Origin: Phycisphaerales bacterium
GTDB taxonomy: Bacteria > Planctomycetota > Phycisphaerae > Phycisphaerales > SM1A02
Direction: 5' to 3'
Length of the DNA stretch: 5,727 nt
Assembly: GCA_020427625.1 (NCBI GenBank)
Contig: JAGQOI010000278.1
Span: forward strand, 1-5,727
Positions within the stretch are counted from its first letter, which is position 1, and every line of letters begins with the position of its first letter. Positions 1 through 5,727 of this stretch are shown here, piece by piece. The translations under genes and the position numbers were made by a program. The notes under the pieces were generated by a model, which worked only from the letters and a program-made list of their open reading frames with translations, was not told the DNA's origin and ran no database searches.

Positions 1-1475
1 ATCGCCGCCTGGAAGGCGTCGATCGCATCGATCGCGAGCGTCGCGCGACCGTCCGCGCGGCCTCGCTGCTCGTCCGCCGTCATCCGCGCCCGCTCGGCCT
101 GCACCCACAGCATCGCGATCGTGATGACGCCGCCCGTCACGAGCAGCGCAAAGACCGCCGCGACCGTGACGCCGCGCCGATACCGACGCACGAACTTCCC
201 CATCCGGTACCGTGCGCTCGGCGGGCCGGCGAGCACGGGTTCGTGGCTCAGGTGACGGCGCAGATCGTCGGCGAAACTGCTCGCGGAGTCGTAGCGGCGC
301 GTGCGATCCTTGTCGAGCGCCTTCATGACGATCCAGTCGAGGTCCCCGCGCAGGGCGCGACCGAGATGGGTCGGGTCCGTGCGCCGGTGACGCGCGATGA
401 CCTCCAGCGACGAGCCGCCCGTCGCGACCGCGGCCGATGCCGGCGGCGCCGTCTGCACCGTCGGCGCATCGGCCGGCGTCGGCACCGTCGAGGTCGCCGG
501 ACGCGACGCGAGCGCACCGACCCGCGTGCTCGGGCGCGGCGGGTCCTCCTCGCGGATGATGCGCTGGATCTCCGCGAGTCCGGCCCGGCGCAGCGCGGCC
601 GGGTCGAAGGGCGTCGTGCCCGTGAGCAGTTCGTACAGCAGCACGCCGAGCGAGTAGATGTCGCTGCGGGTGTCGATGTCGAGCGCCGACGGATCGGCCT
701 GCTCCGGACTCATGTACGCGGGCGTGCCGATGAACTGGCCGAACTCGGTGAACATCGTCTGTTCGGTGAGGTGCTGGTTCGTCGCCTTCGCGATCCCGAA
801 GTCGATCACCTTCGGCACCGGCCGCCCGTCGTGCATCGTCACGAGCACGTTCGACGGCTTGATGTCCCGGTGGATGATGCCCTTCTGGTGGGCGTGCTGC
901 ACGGCCTGGCAGGTCTCGACGAACAGGGCGATCCGTTCCTCCGCCGAGAGGCGCTGGGTGTCGCAGTAGTCCGTGATCGGCACGCCGCGGACGAGCTCCA
1001 TGACGAAGTACGGTCGCCCGCGATCCGTCGCGCCGGCGTCGAAGACCTTCGCGATGCCCGGGTGATCCATCATCGCCAGGGCCTGGCGCTCCGCCTCGAA
1101 GCGGGCGACGATCTGGCGCGTGTCCATGCCCGGCTTGATGATCTTCAGCGCGACGCGCCGACGCACCGGCTCCTCCTGCTCGGCCATGTACACCGAACCG
1201 AACCCGCCCTCGCCCAGCAACTGGACGATGCGGTACCGGTCGATCCGTGACCCGATGCCCGTGCCCGGCTGCGCGACCACCGTGTCGCCGGGCGCCATGA
1301 TCTCCGTCGGCTCCGACGCCGACGGTCCGCTCGACGCGACGAGGTCGTGCACGCGCAGGCGCAGGGCCTCGTCGGCGCCGCACGCGGCGTCGAGATAGGC
1401 GCCTCGCTCCGATTCCGGAAGTCCGGCCGCGTGCTCGGCGATTCGTTGAGCACGGTCCCCGCCCGCGTCACCCAT
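1..1475 (-). CDS. Transmembrane Ser/Thr protein kinase, planctomycete type (C-terminus cut by window edge)
   Basis: This is a Hanks-type Ser/Thr kinase that would transfer phosphate from ATP to protein Ser/Thr residues at the inner face of the membrane. 491 codons are visible. Residues 1-60 form a short helical leader with an AACGADEALR segment, typical of planctomycete kinases. The catalytic domain spans about 81-410: glycine loop GEGGFGSV (88-95), ATP lysine K111, helix-C glutamate probably E129, HRDIKPSN (202-209), DFG (225-227), SPE (256-258) and D272 of SDIYSLG. All catalytic residues are present, so it should be active. Residues 319-356 are an Ala/Pro/Thr-rich insert in the C-lobe. A single membrane helix lies at about 436-457, after an Arg-rich stretch, so the missing C-terminal part should be outside the cytoplasm; relatives often carry TPRs or other sensor domains there. 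The ATG at 1475 is chosen because a purine-rich ribosome site precedes it and it follows the HEAT gene by 15 bases. The next Met is residue 60, too close to the catalytic core. Confidence 0.96.
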   Translation of the reverse strand, partial: MGDAGGDRAQRIAEHAAGLPESERGAYLDAACGADEALRLRVHDLVASSGPSASEPTEIMAPGDTVVAQPGTGIGSRIDRYRIVQLLGEGGFGSVYMAEQEEPVRRRVALKIIKPGMDTRQIVARFEAERQALAMMDHPGIAKVFDAGATDRGRPYFVMELVRGVPITDYCDTQRLSAEERIALFVETCQAVQHAHQKGIIHRDIKPSNVLVTMHDGRPVPKVIDFGIAKATNQHLTEQTMFTEFGQFIGTPAYMSPEQADPSALDIDTRSDIYSLGVLLYELLTGTTPFDPAALRRAGLAEIQRIIREEDPPRPSTRVGALASRPATSTVPTPADAPTVQTAPPASAAVATGGSSLEVIARHRRTDPTHLGRALRGDLDWIVMKALDKDRTRRYDSASSFADDLRRHLSHEPVLAGPPSARYRMGKFVRRYRRGVTVAAVFALLVTGGVITIAMLWVQAERARMTADEQRGRADGRATLAIDAIDAFQAA

Positions 1476-1480
1476 GTCCG

Positions 1481-1490
1481 ACCCCCTTCG
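1481..1490 (-). promoter_or_regulatory. Ribosome binding site of the kinase gene
   Basis: On the minus strand CGAAGGGGGT lies just before the kinase ATG, with about six bases between the G-run and the start codon. It fixes the kinase start. It sits inside the 15-base gap, directly after the stop codon of the HEAT-repeat gene (1491-1493), so the two genes are probably translated from one message. Confidence 0.6.
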
Positions 1491-2966
1491 TCACCGTGCG
1501 TCGGTCGCCCGAACGGCGACGTCGTGGATCGGGAAGCCGTCCGCCGCGCGCAGACGTGCACCGAACTGCCAGTCGCCCGACCCCTGCGTGATCTTCAGCA
1601 TGAGCACGTTGTCGCCCGCCCGCAGCGGCAGGACGACCACGTCCTCGTTCAGCGTGAACCCCCGCGCCACATCGCGGTCGTGCACGAGCACGTCGTTCAG
1701 CCACACCCGCACGCCGTCGTCGCTGCCGAGTTCGAGCCGCACCGTCTGCGCGGCCGAGGCGTGAACGATCGTCCGTGCGTACGCGCACCGGTGGTCGCCG
1801 CCGTAGACCTTGAGCAGATCGACGATGCCCGGATCGCGGATCGTCGCGGGCGGGACCGGCGCCCAACCGTCGAACCCGCCCGCCCGCTCCGGCGGGAACG
1901 CGAAGGCGTGCATCCCGCCCGACGCCGCCTCGGCCGGGTACGGTCCCGCGACGAGCCAGGCGGTGATGAACCCTTCCCTCGCGTCGAGACGCGCGATCGC
2001 ATCACCCGCCACCCGGCGCGTCGCCTCGTCGTCGCGAGGACGCGCCTCGAGCACCGCGCCGACGGCGCGACGCGAGGCGTCCCGATCGTCGAGACGCATC
2101 GCCAGATCGATCGCGATCGCCGCCGCGTCGGCGCCAAGATCCGGATCGGCGACCCGGTCGAGCACGAGCGGAAGAAGATCCGGGTCGCCGAGCGCCGACA
2201 CCGCCGCCAGCGCGTCGCGACGAACGGCGACGCTCGTCGCCTCCCGCATCGCCGCGCCGAGCAGCGCGGCATGGTCGACGTCGGTGCGCCAGTCGGCGAG
2301 GCGCGAGAGCGCCAGGTGCGCGGCCGCGCGCCGATCGGCGCTCGTGCCGCGCTGACCGACCGCCTCCAGCACCTCCCGCGCGGCCGTCGCGCCGCGCTGT
2401 CCGAGGAGTTCGATGGCGAGGAGGGCGACGGTGTCGTCATCCGATCCGGCGGCGAGGATCAGGCCGCGATCGACGCCCGGCGCGTTCATCGTGTCGAGAC
2501 GCGTGCGCGCCGCCTCGCCGCCCGCCGACGCCGCCCTGAGCAGGTGATCGACCTCGTCGCCGACCAGCGCCCGTCGTGCATCCTCGCCGGGAATGACCGC
2601 GAGCGCATAGCGCGCCATCTCCCGGAGGTCCGGCGTCCCGAGGAGTCCGGCCAGCACCGGGACCGCCGCGTCGGTGCCCACGAGACGCACCTCGCGACAG
2701 GCGAACGATCGAGCGGCGAGCGAGGCGCCGGAATCCGCGGCGACCGCCAGCAGTCGCGCTTCGAGCGCCGCGGCGGCCGCGGGATCGTCCATCGCCCCGA
2801 GCACCGCGCGATGGATCGCGCCGAGCGGCGCGCGGACGTCGCCGAACCGGTACGTGCGGAGGGTCGTGAAGGCGTCGTCGAGCGGCGCGACCGCGGCACC
2901 GGCGGTCCATCCGACGAGCCCGACGAGGACGAGGAGGAGCATTGAAGTTCGCATGTGAGGTCGCAT
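1491..2966 (-). CDS. Secreted HEAT-repeat protein with C-terminal beta-sandwich (lectin-like) domain
   Basis: A 491-residue protein of unknown specific function, probably exported. Residues 1-25 look like a Sec signal peptide: Arg in the n-region, hydrophobic core MLLLVLVGLVGW (9-20), likely cleavage around TAGAA (21-25). Residues about 60-310 are Ala/Leu/Arg-rich paired helices with recurring LG(D/T)PDL-type turns (for example 109-114 and 259-264), as in HEAT-like repeats, which form protein-binding solenoids. Residues about 333-475 form a second domain starting ITAWLVAGPYP (334-344), with GSDDGVRVWLND (414-425) and ITQGSGDWQFGARL (459-472). That pattern recurs in extracytoplasmic planctomycete proteins as a carbohydrate-binding-like beta-sandwich. 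No catalytic motif is visible. It lies 37 bases after the oxidoreductase gene and 15 before the kinase gene. In-frame ATGs at residues 1, 5 and 9 all lack a good Shine-Dalgarno, so the exact start is uncertain; M5 gives the most compact signal peptide. The domain reading is from motif memory, not from a search. Confidence 0.88.
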   Translation of the reverse strand: MRPHMRTSMLLLVLVGLVGWTAGAAVAPLDDAFTTLRTYRFGDVRAPLGAIHRAVLGAMDDPAAAAALEARLLAVAADSGASLAARSFACREVRLVGTDAAVPVLAGLLGTPDLREMARYALAVIPGEDARRALVGDEVDHLLRAASAGGEAARTRLDTMNAPGVDRGLILAAGSDDDTVALLAIELLGQRGATAAREVLEAVGQRGTSADRRAAAHLALSRLADWRTDVDHAALLGAAMREATSVAVRRDALAAVSALGDPDLLPLVLDRVADPDLGADAAAIAIDLAMRLDDRDASRRAVGAVLEARPRDDEATRRVAGDAIARLDAREGFITAWLVAGPYPAEAASGGMHAFAFPPERAGGFDGWAPVPPATIRDPGIVDLLKVYGGDHRCAYARTIVHASAAQTVRLELGSDDGVRVWLNDVLVHDRDVARGFTLNEDVVVLPLRAGDNVLMLKITQGSGDWQFGARLRAADGFPIHDVAVRATDAR

Positions 2967-2972
2967 GTCTGG
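2949..2972. repeat. 12-base imperfect tandem repeat over the HEAT gene start
   Basis: Two adjacent 12-base units, TCGCATGTGAGG (2949-2960) and TCGCATGTCTGG (2961-2972), match at 10 of 12 positions. On the minus strand each unit contains ATGCGA, so each supplies an in-frame ATG-Arg start (residues 1 and 5). A third ATG follows at the same 12-base spacing (residue 9, 2940-2942). Confidence 0.6.
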
Positions 2973-3003
2973 TGATCCGGTTCGCGGGGTTCGTCGCGGC
3001 AGG

Positions 3004-4278
3004 TCAGTCGAGGCGCCAGTCGCCGCGCATCGGCCGATCGCGCAGGCGGTCGGCGGAGGCGTCGTCGATGAACTGTTCCGTGTCGGGGTTCCAGCGGACG
3101 GGTCGGCCGAGCATCATCGCGATGTTGCCGAGGTGGGAGACGGAGATCGTGCGGTGGGCGTGCTCGATGGGCGCAATCGGCGCGCGTCGGGAGCGGACGC
3201 AGTCGAGGAAGTTGCGTCGGTGGCTCGACACGCGGGGCAGGTTCACCTCGTTCGGACGGATCTGCTCGCGCAGGATGCGGGGATCGCTCGCGTCGATGCG
3301 GCTGCGGCTCACGAAGATCCAGCCGTCGTCGCCTTCCCACTTCACGCCGTTCTCGAAATCGTTCGTCACGCGGATCTCGACGCCGCTCGCGTAGCTCGCG
3401 GTGAAGTCGAAGTTCGTCGCGGTGTCGAACAGACCGTCGTCGGGGAAGTCGCCGCGTCCGGCGACGCGGGTCGGGCCGGTCGTTTCGAGTCCGAGTCCCC
3501 AGTGCGCGATGTCGATGTGGTGCGCGCCCGAGTCCGTCACCTGTCCGCCGGAGTAGTCGAGGATCCACCGGAAGTCCCAGTGCGTCCGGCGCTCGCAGTA
3601 CGGCTCGAACGGCGCGGGACCGAGCCAGAGGTCGTAGTCGAAGCCGTCGGGCACCGGCAGCGCCGGCATGTTCGGCGCCGTCGGCGTCGTCGGCAGGCCG
3701 CACGTGACGTGATGCACGCGCCCGATGCGCCCGTTGCGGACGAGTTCGCACGCGGCTCGGAACCGCCCGTCCGAGCGCTGCTGCGAACCCGTCTGGAACA
3801 CGCGCCCGTGACGCCGGACGGCGTTCACCATCGCGCGTCCCTGGTCGATGGTCAGGCTGAGCGGCTTCTCGCCGTAGATGTCCTTGCCCGCCCGGGCCGC
3901 GTGCACGACGATCAGCCCGTGCCAGTGATCCGGCGTCGCCTGGATGACGGCGTCGATGTCGTCGCGGGCGAGCAGGTCGCGGAAGTCGTTGTACGACGCG
4001 CAGCCGCTCGTGCCGTAGAACGTGTCGACGTCGCGGGCGGTCTCGTCGCGGCGCGTGCGGTCGGGGTCGCAGACGGCGACGACCTGCACGTCGGGTTGCC
4101 GGAGGAACTCGTGAAGGTTCGCGCGACCCATGCCGCCGCAGCCGATGAGGCCCATGGTGAGCCGATTCGACGGCTCCGGTCGGGCACCGGCGGCGCGGCT
4201 GAGGATGAGGGGCGCGGAGACGGACGTCGCGACGGCGGCGAGAAAGTGCCGGCGACTGGTCGGGGGCGTGTTCGACAT
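3004..4278 (-). CDS. Tat-exported Gfo/Idh/MocA family NAD(P)-dependent oxidoreductase
   Basis: A 424-residue oxidoreductase of the Gfo/Idh/MocA family, which oxidises or reduces hydroxyls of sugars, inositols or their derivatives with NAD(P). The substrate cannot be read from sequence. Residues 1-32 are a twin-arginine signal: SRRHFL (8-13), then a hydrophobic segment to about 27 and AAGA. The Rossmann fold begins with GLIGCGGMG (43-51), followed by VVAVCDPD (66-73), TPDHWH (115-120) and GEKPLS (136-141) with the family's catalytic lysine K138. The C-terminal domain has the DSGAHHID segment (249-256; the GxHxxD pattern) and HRRNFLDCVRSR (353-364), usual in planctomycete members. Length is normal and nothing is broken. 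Tat export implies folding, probably with bound cofactor, before transport; many planctomycete paralogs carry such signals. It is the first gene of the probable unit with the HEAT protein and kinase. A weak AGGAC lies about nine bases before the ATG at 4278. Confidence 0.95.
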   Translation of the reverse strand: MSNTPPTSRRHFLAAVATSVSAPLILSRAAGARPEPSNRLTMGLIGCGGMGRANLHEFLRQPDVQVVAVCDPDRTRRDETARDVDTFYGTSGCASYNDFRDLLARDDIDAVIQATPDHWHGLIVVHAARAGKDIYGEKPLSLTIDQGRAMVNAVRRHGRVFQTGSQQRSDGRFRAACELVRNGRIGRVHHVTCGLPTTPTAPNMPALPVPDGFDYDLWLGPAPFEPYCERRTHWDFRWILDYSGGQVTDSGAHHIDIAHWGLGLETTGPTRVAGRGDFPDDGLFDTATNFDFTASYASGVEIRVTNDFENGVKWEGDDGWIFVSRSRIDASDPRILREQIRPNEVNLPRVSSHRRNFLDCVRSRRAPIAPIEHAHRTISVSHLGNIAMMLGRPVRWNPDTEQFIDDASADRLRDRPMRGDWRLD

Positions 4279-4293
4279 GATGGGTACGTCCTG

Positions 4294-4325
4294 CGCGCCC
4301 CGACCCGAAACGGGCCGGGGTCGCG
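4294..4325 (-). other. Strong GC hairpin between the ATPase and oxidoreductase genes
   Basis: Left arm 4294-4307 and right arm 4311-4325 close over an AAA loop (TTT on the minus strand). The inner stem is four base pairs, then an A/C mismatch, then five base pairs; after a one-base bulge at 4321 four more CG pairs follow. There is no T-run on either side, so it is not a standard intrinsic terminator. On the minus strand it lies just before the AGGAC of the oxidoreductase gene. It could end the ATPase transcript, or be a 5' stem-loop of the downstream message. Confidence 0.45.
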
Positions 4326-4329
4326 GCGC

Positions 4330-4357
4330 AGTGTACCGCGCCGGACCGAGGCGTCGA
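4330..4357 (-). promoter_or_regulatory. Weak candidate promoter for the oxidoreductase-HEAT-kinase unit
   Basis: On the minus strand TCGACG (4352-4357) and TACACT (4330-4335) are 16 bases apart, each matching four of six bases of the sigma-70 consensus. Transcription would start near 4323, at the edge of the hairpin. In such GC-rich DNA a match this weak can arise by chance. Read-through from the ATPase gene is the alternative. Confidence 0.22.
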
Positions 4358-4381
4358 CGATGAAGCCCGGGCCGGCGTCCG

Positions 4382-5485
4382 TCAGCGGACCGAGAGCGTC
4401 GGCTGCACGTACTGCCCGCCGCCCATCGTCGCGATCGACACGCGACTCGCGACGCTCCGACAGACGCGATCGAGTTCGGCCGCGAGGGTCGGGTTCGCGT
4501 CCCAGTTCTTCAGCGGCTGACCGGCGTCGAGGTTCGCCCGCATGTCCATGTGGATCGGGATCGCGCCGAGGAACGGCACGTTCATCTCCTGGGCGAGCAG
4601 CTCCGCGCCGCCCCGACCGAAGATGTCGTACGTCTTGCCGTCGTCGCCGATGAAGTAGCTCATGTTCTCGACGACGCCGAGGATCTCGACGCCGAGCTGC
4701 TGGAACATCCGGATCGCGCGACGCGCATCGTCCCGCGCGACCTGCTGCGGCGTGCACACGACGACGGCGCCGGTCAGCGGCAGGAGCTGGGCGAGCGTGA
4801 GCGGCACGTCGCCGGTGCCCGGCGGCAGGTCGACGACGAGATAGTCGAGCGCGCCCCAGTCGGTCTGCGTCGCGAGCTGCTTGAACGCGCCGTGCGCCAT
4901 CGGGCCGCGCCAGATCAGCGCCTTGTCCGGCTCCACCAGCTTGCCGATCGTCATCGCGCGAATGCCGTGCGCCTCGAAGGGCATGAGGATGTTGCCCTTC
5001 ATCGAGGGCGCCATCGCGCCGAGCCCGAGCATCGTCGTCATCGACGGCCCGTAGATGTCGCCGTCGAGCAGACCCGTCTTCGCGCCCATGCGGGCGAGCC
5101 CGATCGCCAGGCTCACCGCGATCGACGACTTGCCGACGCCGCCCTTGCCCGCGCCGACCGCGATGACATGCTTCACGTCCGGCAGCGGACTCTGCTGCTC
5201 GCGGGCCTTCTCGTTCGGACGCCGCACGTCGGCGGTGAAGGTCACGCGGATGTCCGGCGTCGACGCCCCGGCGGCACCCGCCTTGCCGCGGATCGCGGCC
5301 TCGATGTCGGCCTGGATCTTGTCCTTCATCGGACACGCCGGCGTCGTGAGTTCGATCGTCACATCGACCGTGTCGCCGTCCACCGAGACCGCCTTCACCA
5401 TGTTCAGCGTCACCAGGTCCTTGTGCAGATCCGGGTCCTGGACGGTGCGGAGGGCGTCGCGAACGTGTTCGGCGGTCAAGGTCAT
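4382..5485 (-). CDS. mrp: Mrp/ApbC-type P-loop ATPase (Fe-S cluster carrier family)
   Basis: A 367-residue cytoplasmic ATPase of the Mrp/NBP35/ApbC family, whose members carry or help insert Fe-S clusters. Residues 1-85 are the MIP18/DUF59 domain with TTPACPMKD (47-55) and its conserved C51. The ATPase domain starts near 105: deviant Walker A GKGGVGKS (113-120), LLDGDIYGPS (139-148), GPMAHGAFKQL (194-204), switch II VVDLPPGTGD (217-226) and ENMSYF (273-278). In well-studied members a CxxC follows ENMSYF; here the stretch reads IGDDGKTYDIFGRGG, without cysteine. The remaining cysteines are C51, C244 and C342, so no CxxC exists anywhere. The ATG at 5485 is chosen because the protein then begins with the normal DUF59 helix (HVRDALRTVQDPDL, 7-20), and AGGA lies about ten bases upstream. 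The frame stays open to 5692, but that part is Arg/Pro-rich with no family resemblance. The gene stands 103 bases before the oxidoreductase gene and diverges from the gene at the right edge. Confidence 0.96.
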   Translation of the reverse strand: MTLTAEHVRDALRTVQDPDLHKDLVTLNMVKAVSVDGDTVDVTIELTTPACPMKDKIQADIEAAIRGKAGAAGASTPDIRVTFTADVRRPNEKAREQQSPLPDVKHVIAVGAGKGGVGKSSIAVSLAIGLARMGAKTGLLDGDIYGPSMTTMLGLGAMAPSMKGNILMPFEAHGIRAMTIGKLVEPDKALIWRGPMAHGAFKQLATQTDWGALDYLVVDLPPGTGDVPLTLAQLLPLTGAVVVCTPQQVARDDARRAIRMFQQLGVEILGVVENMSYFIGDDGKTYDIFGRGGAELLAQEMNVPFLGAIPIHMDMRANLDAGQPLKNWDANPTLAAELDRVCRSVASRVSIATMGGGQYVQPTLSVR

Positions 5486-5518
5486 CGATGAGGTTCCTGG
5501 AGTCCGGAAAAGGGCGTC

Positions 5519-5547
5519 ATCATAGGCCCCCGGCCGTCCGATGTCCG
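5519..5547 (-). promoter_or_regulatory. Candidate sigma-70-type promoter of the mrp gene
   Basis: On the minus strand CGGACA (5542-5547) and TATGAT (5519-5524) are separated by 17 bases. The second matches TATAAT at five of six bases, the first TTGACA at four of six. Transcription would start near 5512, giving a leader of about 27 bases that includes the AGGA before the mrp ATG. It is the best promoter-like pair seen in the window. Confidence 0.4.
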
Positions 5548-5563
5548 AACGGACGGGATCCCG
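5534..5563. promoter_or_regulatory. Dyad-rich segment, possible operator
   Basis: Three nested or adjoining symmetries lie in 30 bases. CCGTCCG (5534-5540) and CGGACGG (5550-5556) form an inverted repeat with a 9-base spacer. GTCCGAACGGAC (5543-5554) is a 5-2-5 dyad. CGGGATCCCG (5554-5563) is a perfect 10-base palindrome. The first two overlap the candidate -35 box of mrp. This placement would suit a regulator site, but GC-rich DNA produces such dyads easily. Confidence 0.3.
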
Positions 5564-5624
5564 CCCCGCCCGACGACCCGGCGACCGGGGATGACCCGCC
5601 CGCCGGCGCCGTATCATGACCATG

Positions 5625-5632
5625 AAGGAGGT
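5625..5632 (+). promoter_or_regulatory. Strong Shine-Dalgarno of the plus-strand gene at the right edge
   Basis: AAGGAGGT lies eight bases (counted from GGAGG) before the ATG at 5640, close to the ideal anti-Shine-Dalgarno match and spacing. It selects this ATG over two in-frame ATGs upstream (5616 and 5622), which would place the ribosome site inside the coding region. A lone TATCAT at 5612-5617 could be a -10 box, but no -35 partner is visible. Confidence 0.7.
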
Positions 5633-5639
5633 GCGCCCG

Positions 5640-5727
5640 ATGACCCGACGATGGCACGCCCTGGGACTCCTGATCGCTCTCTCCACCGGCACGATCGCCG
5701 CCGCCGCGCCGCCCGCCGACGACCCCG
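5640..5727 (+). CDS. Start of an exported protein (only the signal peptide is in the window)
   Basis: Only 29 codons are visible before the window ends. They read as a Sec signal peptide: MTRRWHA with two arginines, hydrophobic core LGLLIALSTGTIAAAA (8-23), then PPADDP, with probable cleavage near residues 21-24. The near-ideal Shine-Dalgarno and the divergent position beside mrp support a real gene. Nothing of the mature protein can be judged, so the function is unknown; it is probably secreted, periplasmic or outer-membrane. Confidence 0.72.
   Translation, partial: MTRRWHALGLLIALSTGTIAAAAPPADDP

Noticed and set aside
20..44. Repeated GATCGC-type words near the left edge
   Set aside because: They encode the AIDAIDA stretch of the kinase and fit codon use in GC-rich DNA. 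There is no longer repeat or array.
243..1250. Plus-strand open frame opposite the kinase gene
   Set aside because: Its product is mostly Arg/Asp/His/Val and lacks motifs, whereas the minus strand encodes every conserved kinase motif in order.
1347..2945. Long plus-strand open frame opposite the HEAT and kinase genes
   Set aside because: Its product is a run of Arg, His, Val and Asp without domains or hydrophobic cores. It is the antisense shadow of GC-rich codons in a gene with clear domains.
2967..3003. Possible terminator or promoter between the oxidoreductase and HEAT genes
   Set aside because: The 37 bases hold no stable hairpin, T-run or recognisable promoter pair, which fits co-transcription.
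2965..4653. Long plus-strand open frame opposite the oxidoreductase gene
   Set aside because: Arg/Val/Ala-rich with no motifs, and it crosses the gap between two real genes. The opposite strand holds an intact Tat signal, Rossmann motif and EKP.
3912..5336. Minus-strand frame spanning mrp and the oxidoreductase in another phase
   Set aside because: Arg-rich product that ignores the intergenic gap and both real starts. It is explained by high GC content.
4550..5491. Plus-strand open frame opposite mrp
   Set aside because: His/Arg/Asp-rich product with no family features, and the mrp reading frame opposite is unmistakable.
5577..5589. Short inverted repeat CCCGG-CGA-CCGGG as a terminator
   Set aside because: Only five base pairs, no T-run, and located between divergent genes, where no transcript is expected to end.
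5486..5692. 69-residue N-terminal extension of the mrp frame
   Set aside because: The extension is Arg/Pro-rich and unlike any Mrp N-terminus. It covers the candidate promoter and the start of the divergent gene. The ATG at 5485 gives a normal DUF59 start.

Overview
The window is a very GC-rich stretch of bacterial chromosome that looks planctomycetal, perhaps from the Phycisphaerae. This rests on protein type, not on any phylogenetic marker. The evidence is a Tat-exported Gfo/Idh/MocA oxidoreductase, a secreted HEAT-repeat protein ending in a GSDDGVRVWLN-type beta-sandwich domain, and a Ser/Thr kinase with the N-terminal leader, activation loop and post-kinase membrane helix common in that phylum.

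Layout: four genes lie on the minus strand and one starts on the plus strand. Reading along the minus strand from the right, they are an Mrp/ApbC-type P-loop ATPase (4382-5485), a Tat-signal Gfo/Idh/MocA oxidoreductase (3004-4278), a secreted HEAT-repeat protein (1491-2966), and a transmembrane Ser/Thr protein kinase that runs off the left edge (1-1475). The last three genes are separated by only 37 and 15 bases and probably form one transcription unit. A 103-base gap with a strong GC hairpin and a weak candidate promoter separates them from the ATPase gene. At the right edge, diverging from the ATPase gene, a plus-strand gene begins at 5640 behind a near-perfect Shine-Dalgarno sequence. Only its signal peptide is visible.

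Functionally, the ATPase is a housekeeping Fe-S cluster carrier or assembly-type protein, but it lacks the usual C-terminal CxxC. The three-gene unit joins two predicted exported proteins (a sugar-type oxidoreductase and a HEAT/beta-sandwich protein) to a membrane kinase. That would fit an envelope-sensing or carbohydrate-related module, but this is inference from gene order only. I found no mobile element, CRISPR array, tRNA or rRNA. No stretch longer than about 155 bases lacks a gene. I do not see a clearly new defence or catalytic system. The items most worth a second look are the CxxC-less ATPase, the kinase/HEAT gene pair, the leader hairpin and the dyad-rich divergent intergenic region.
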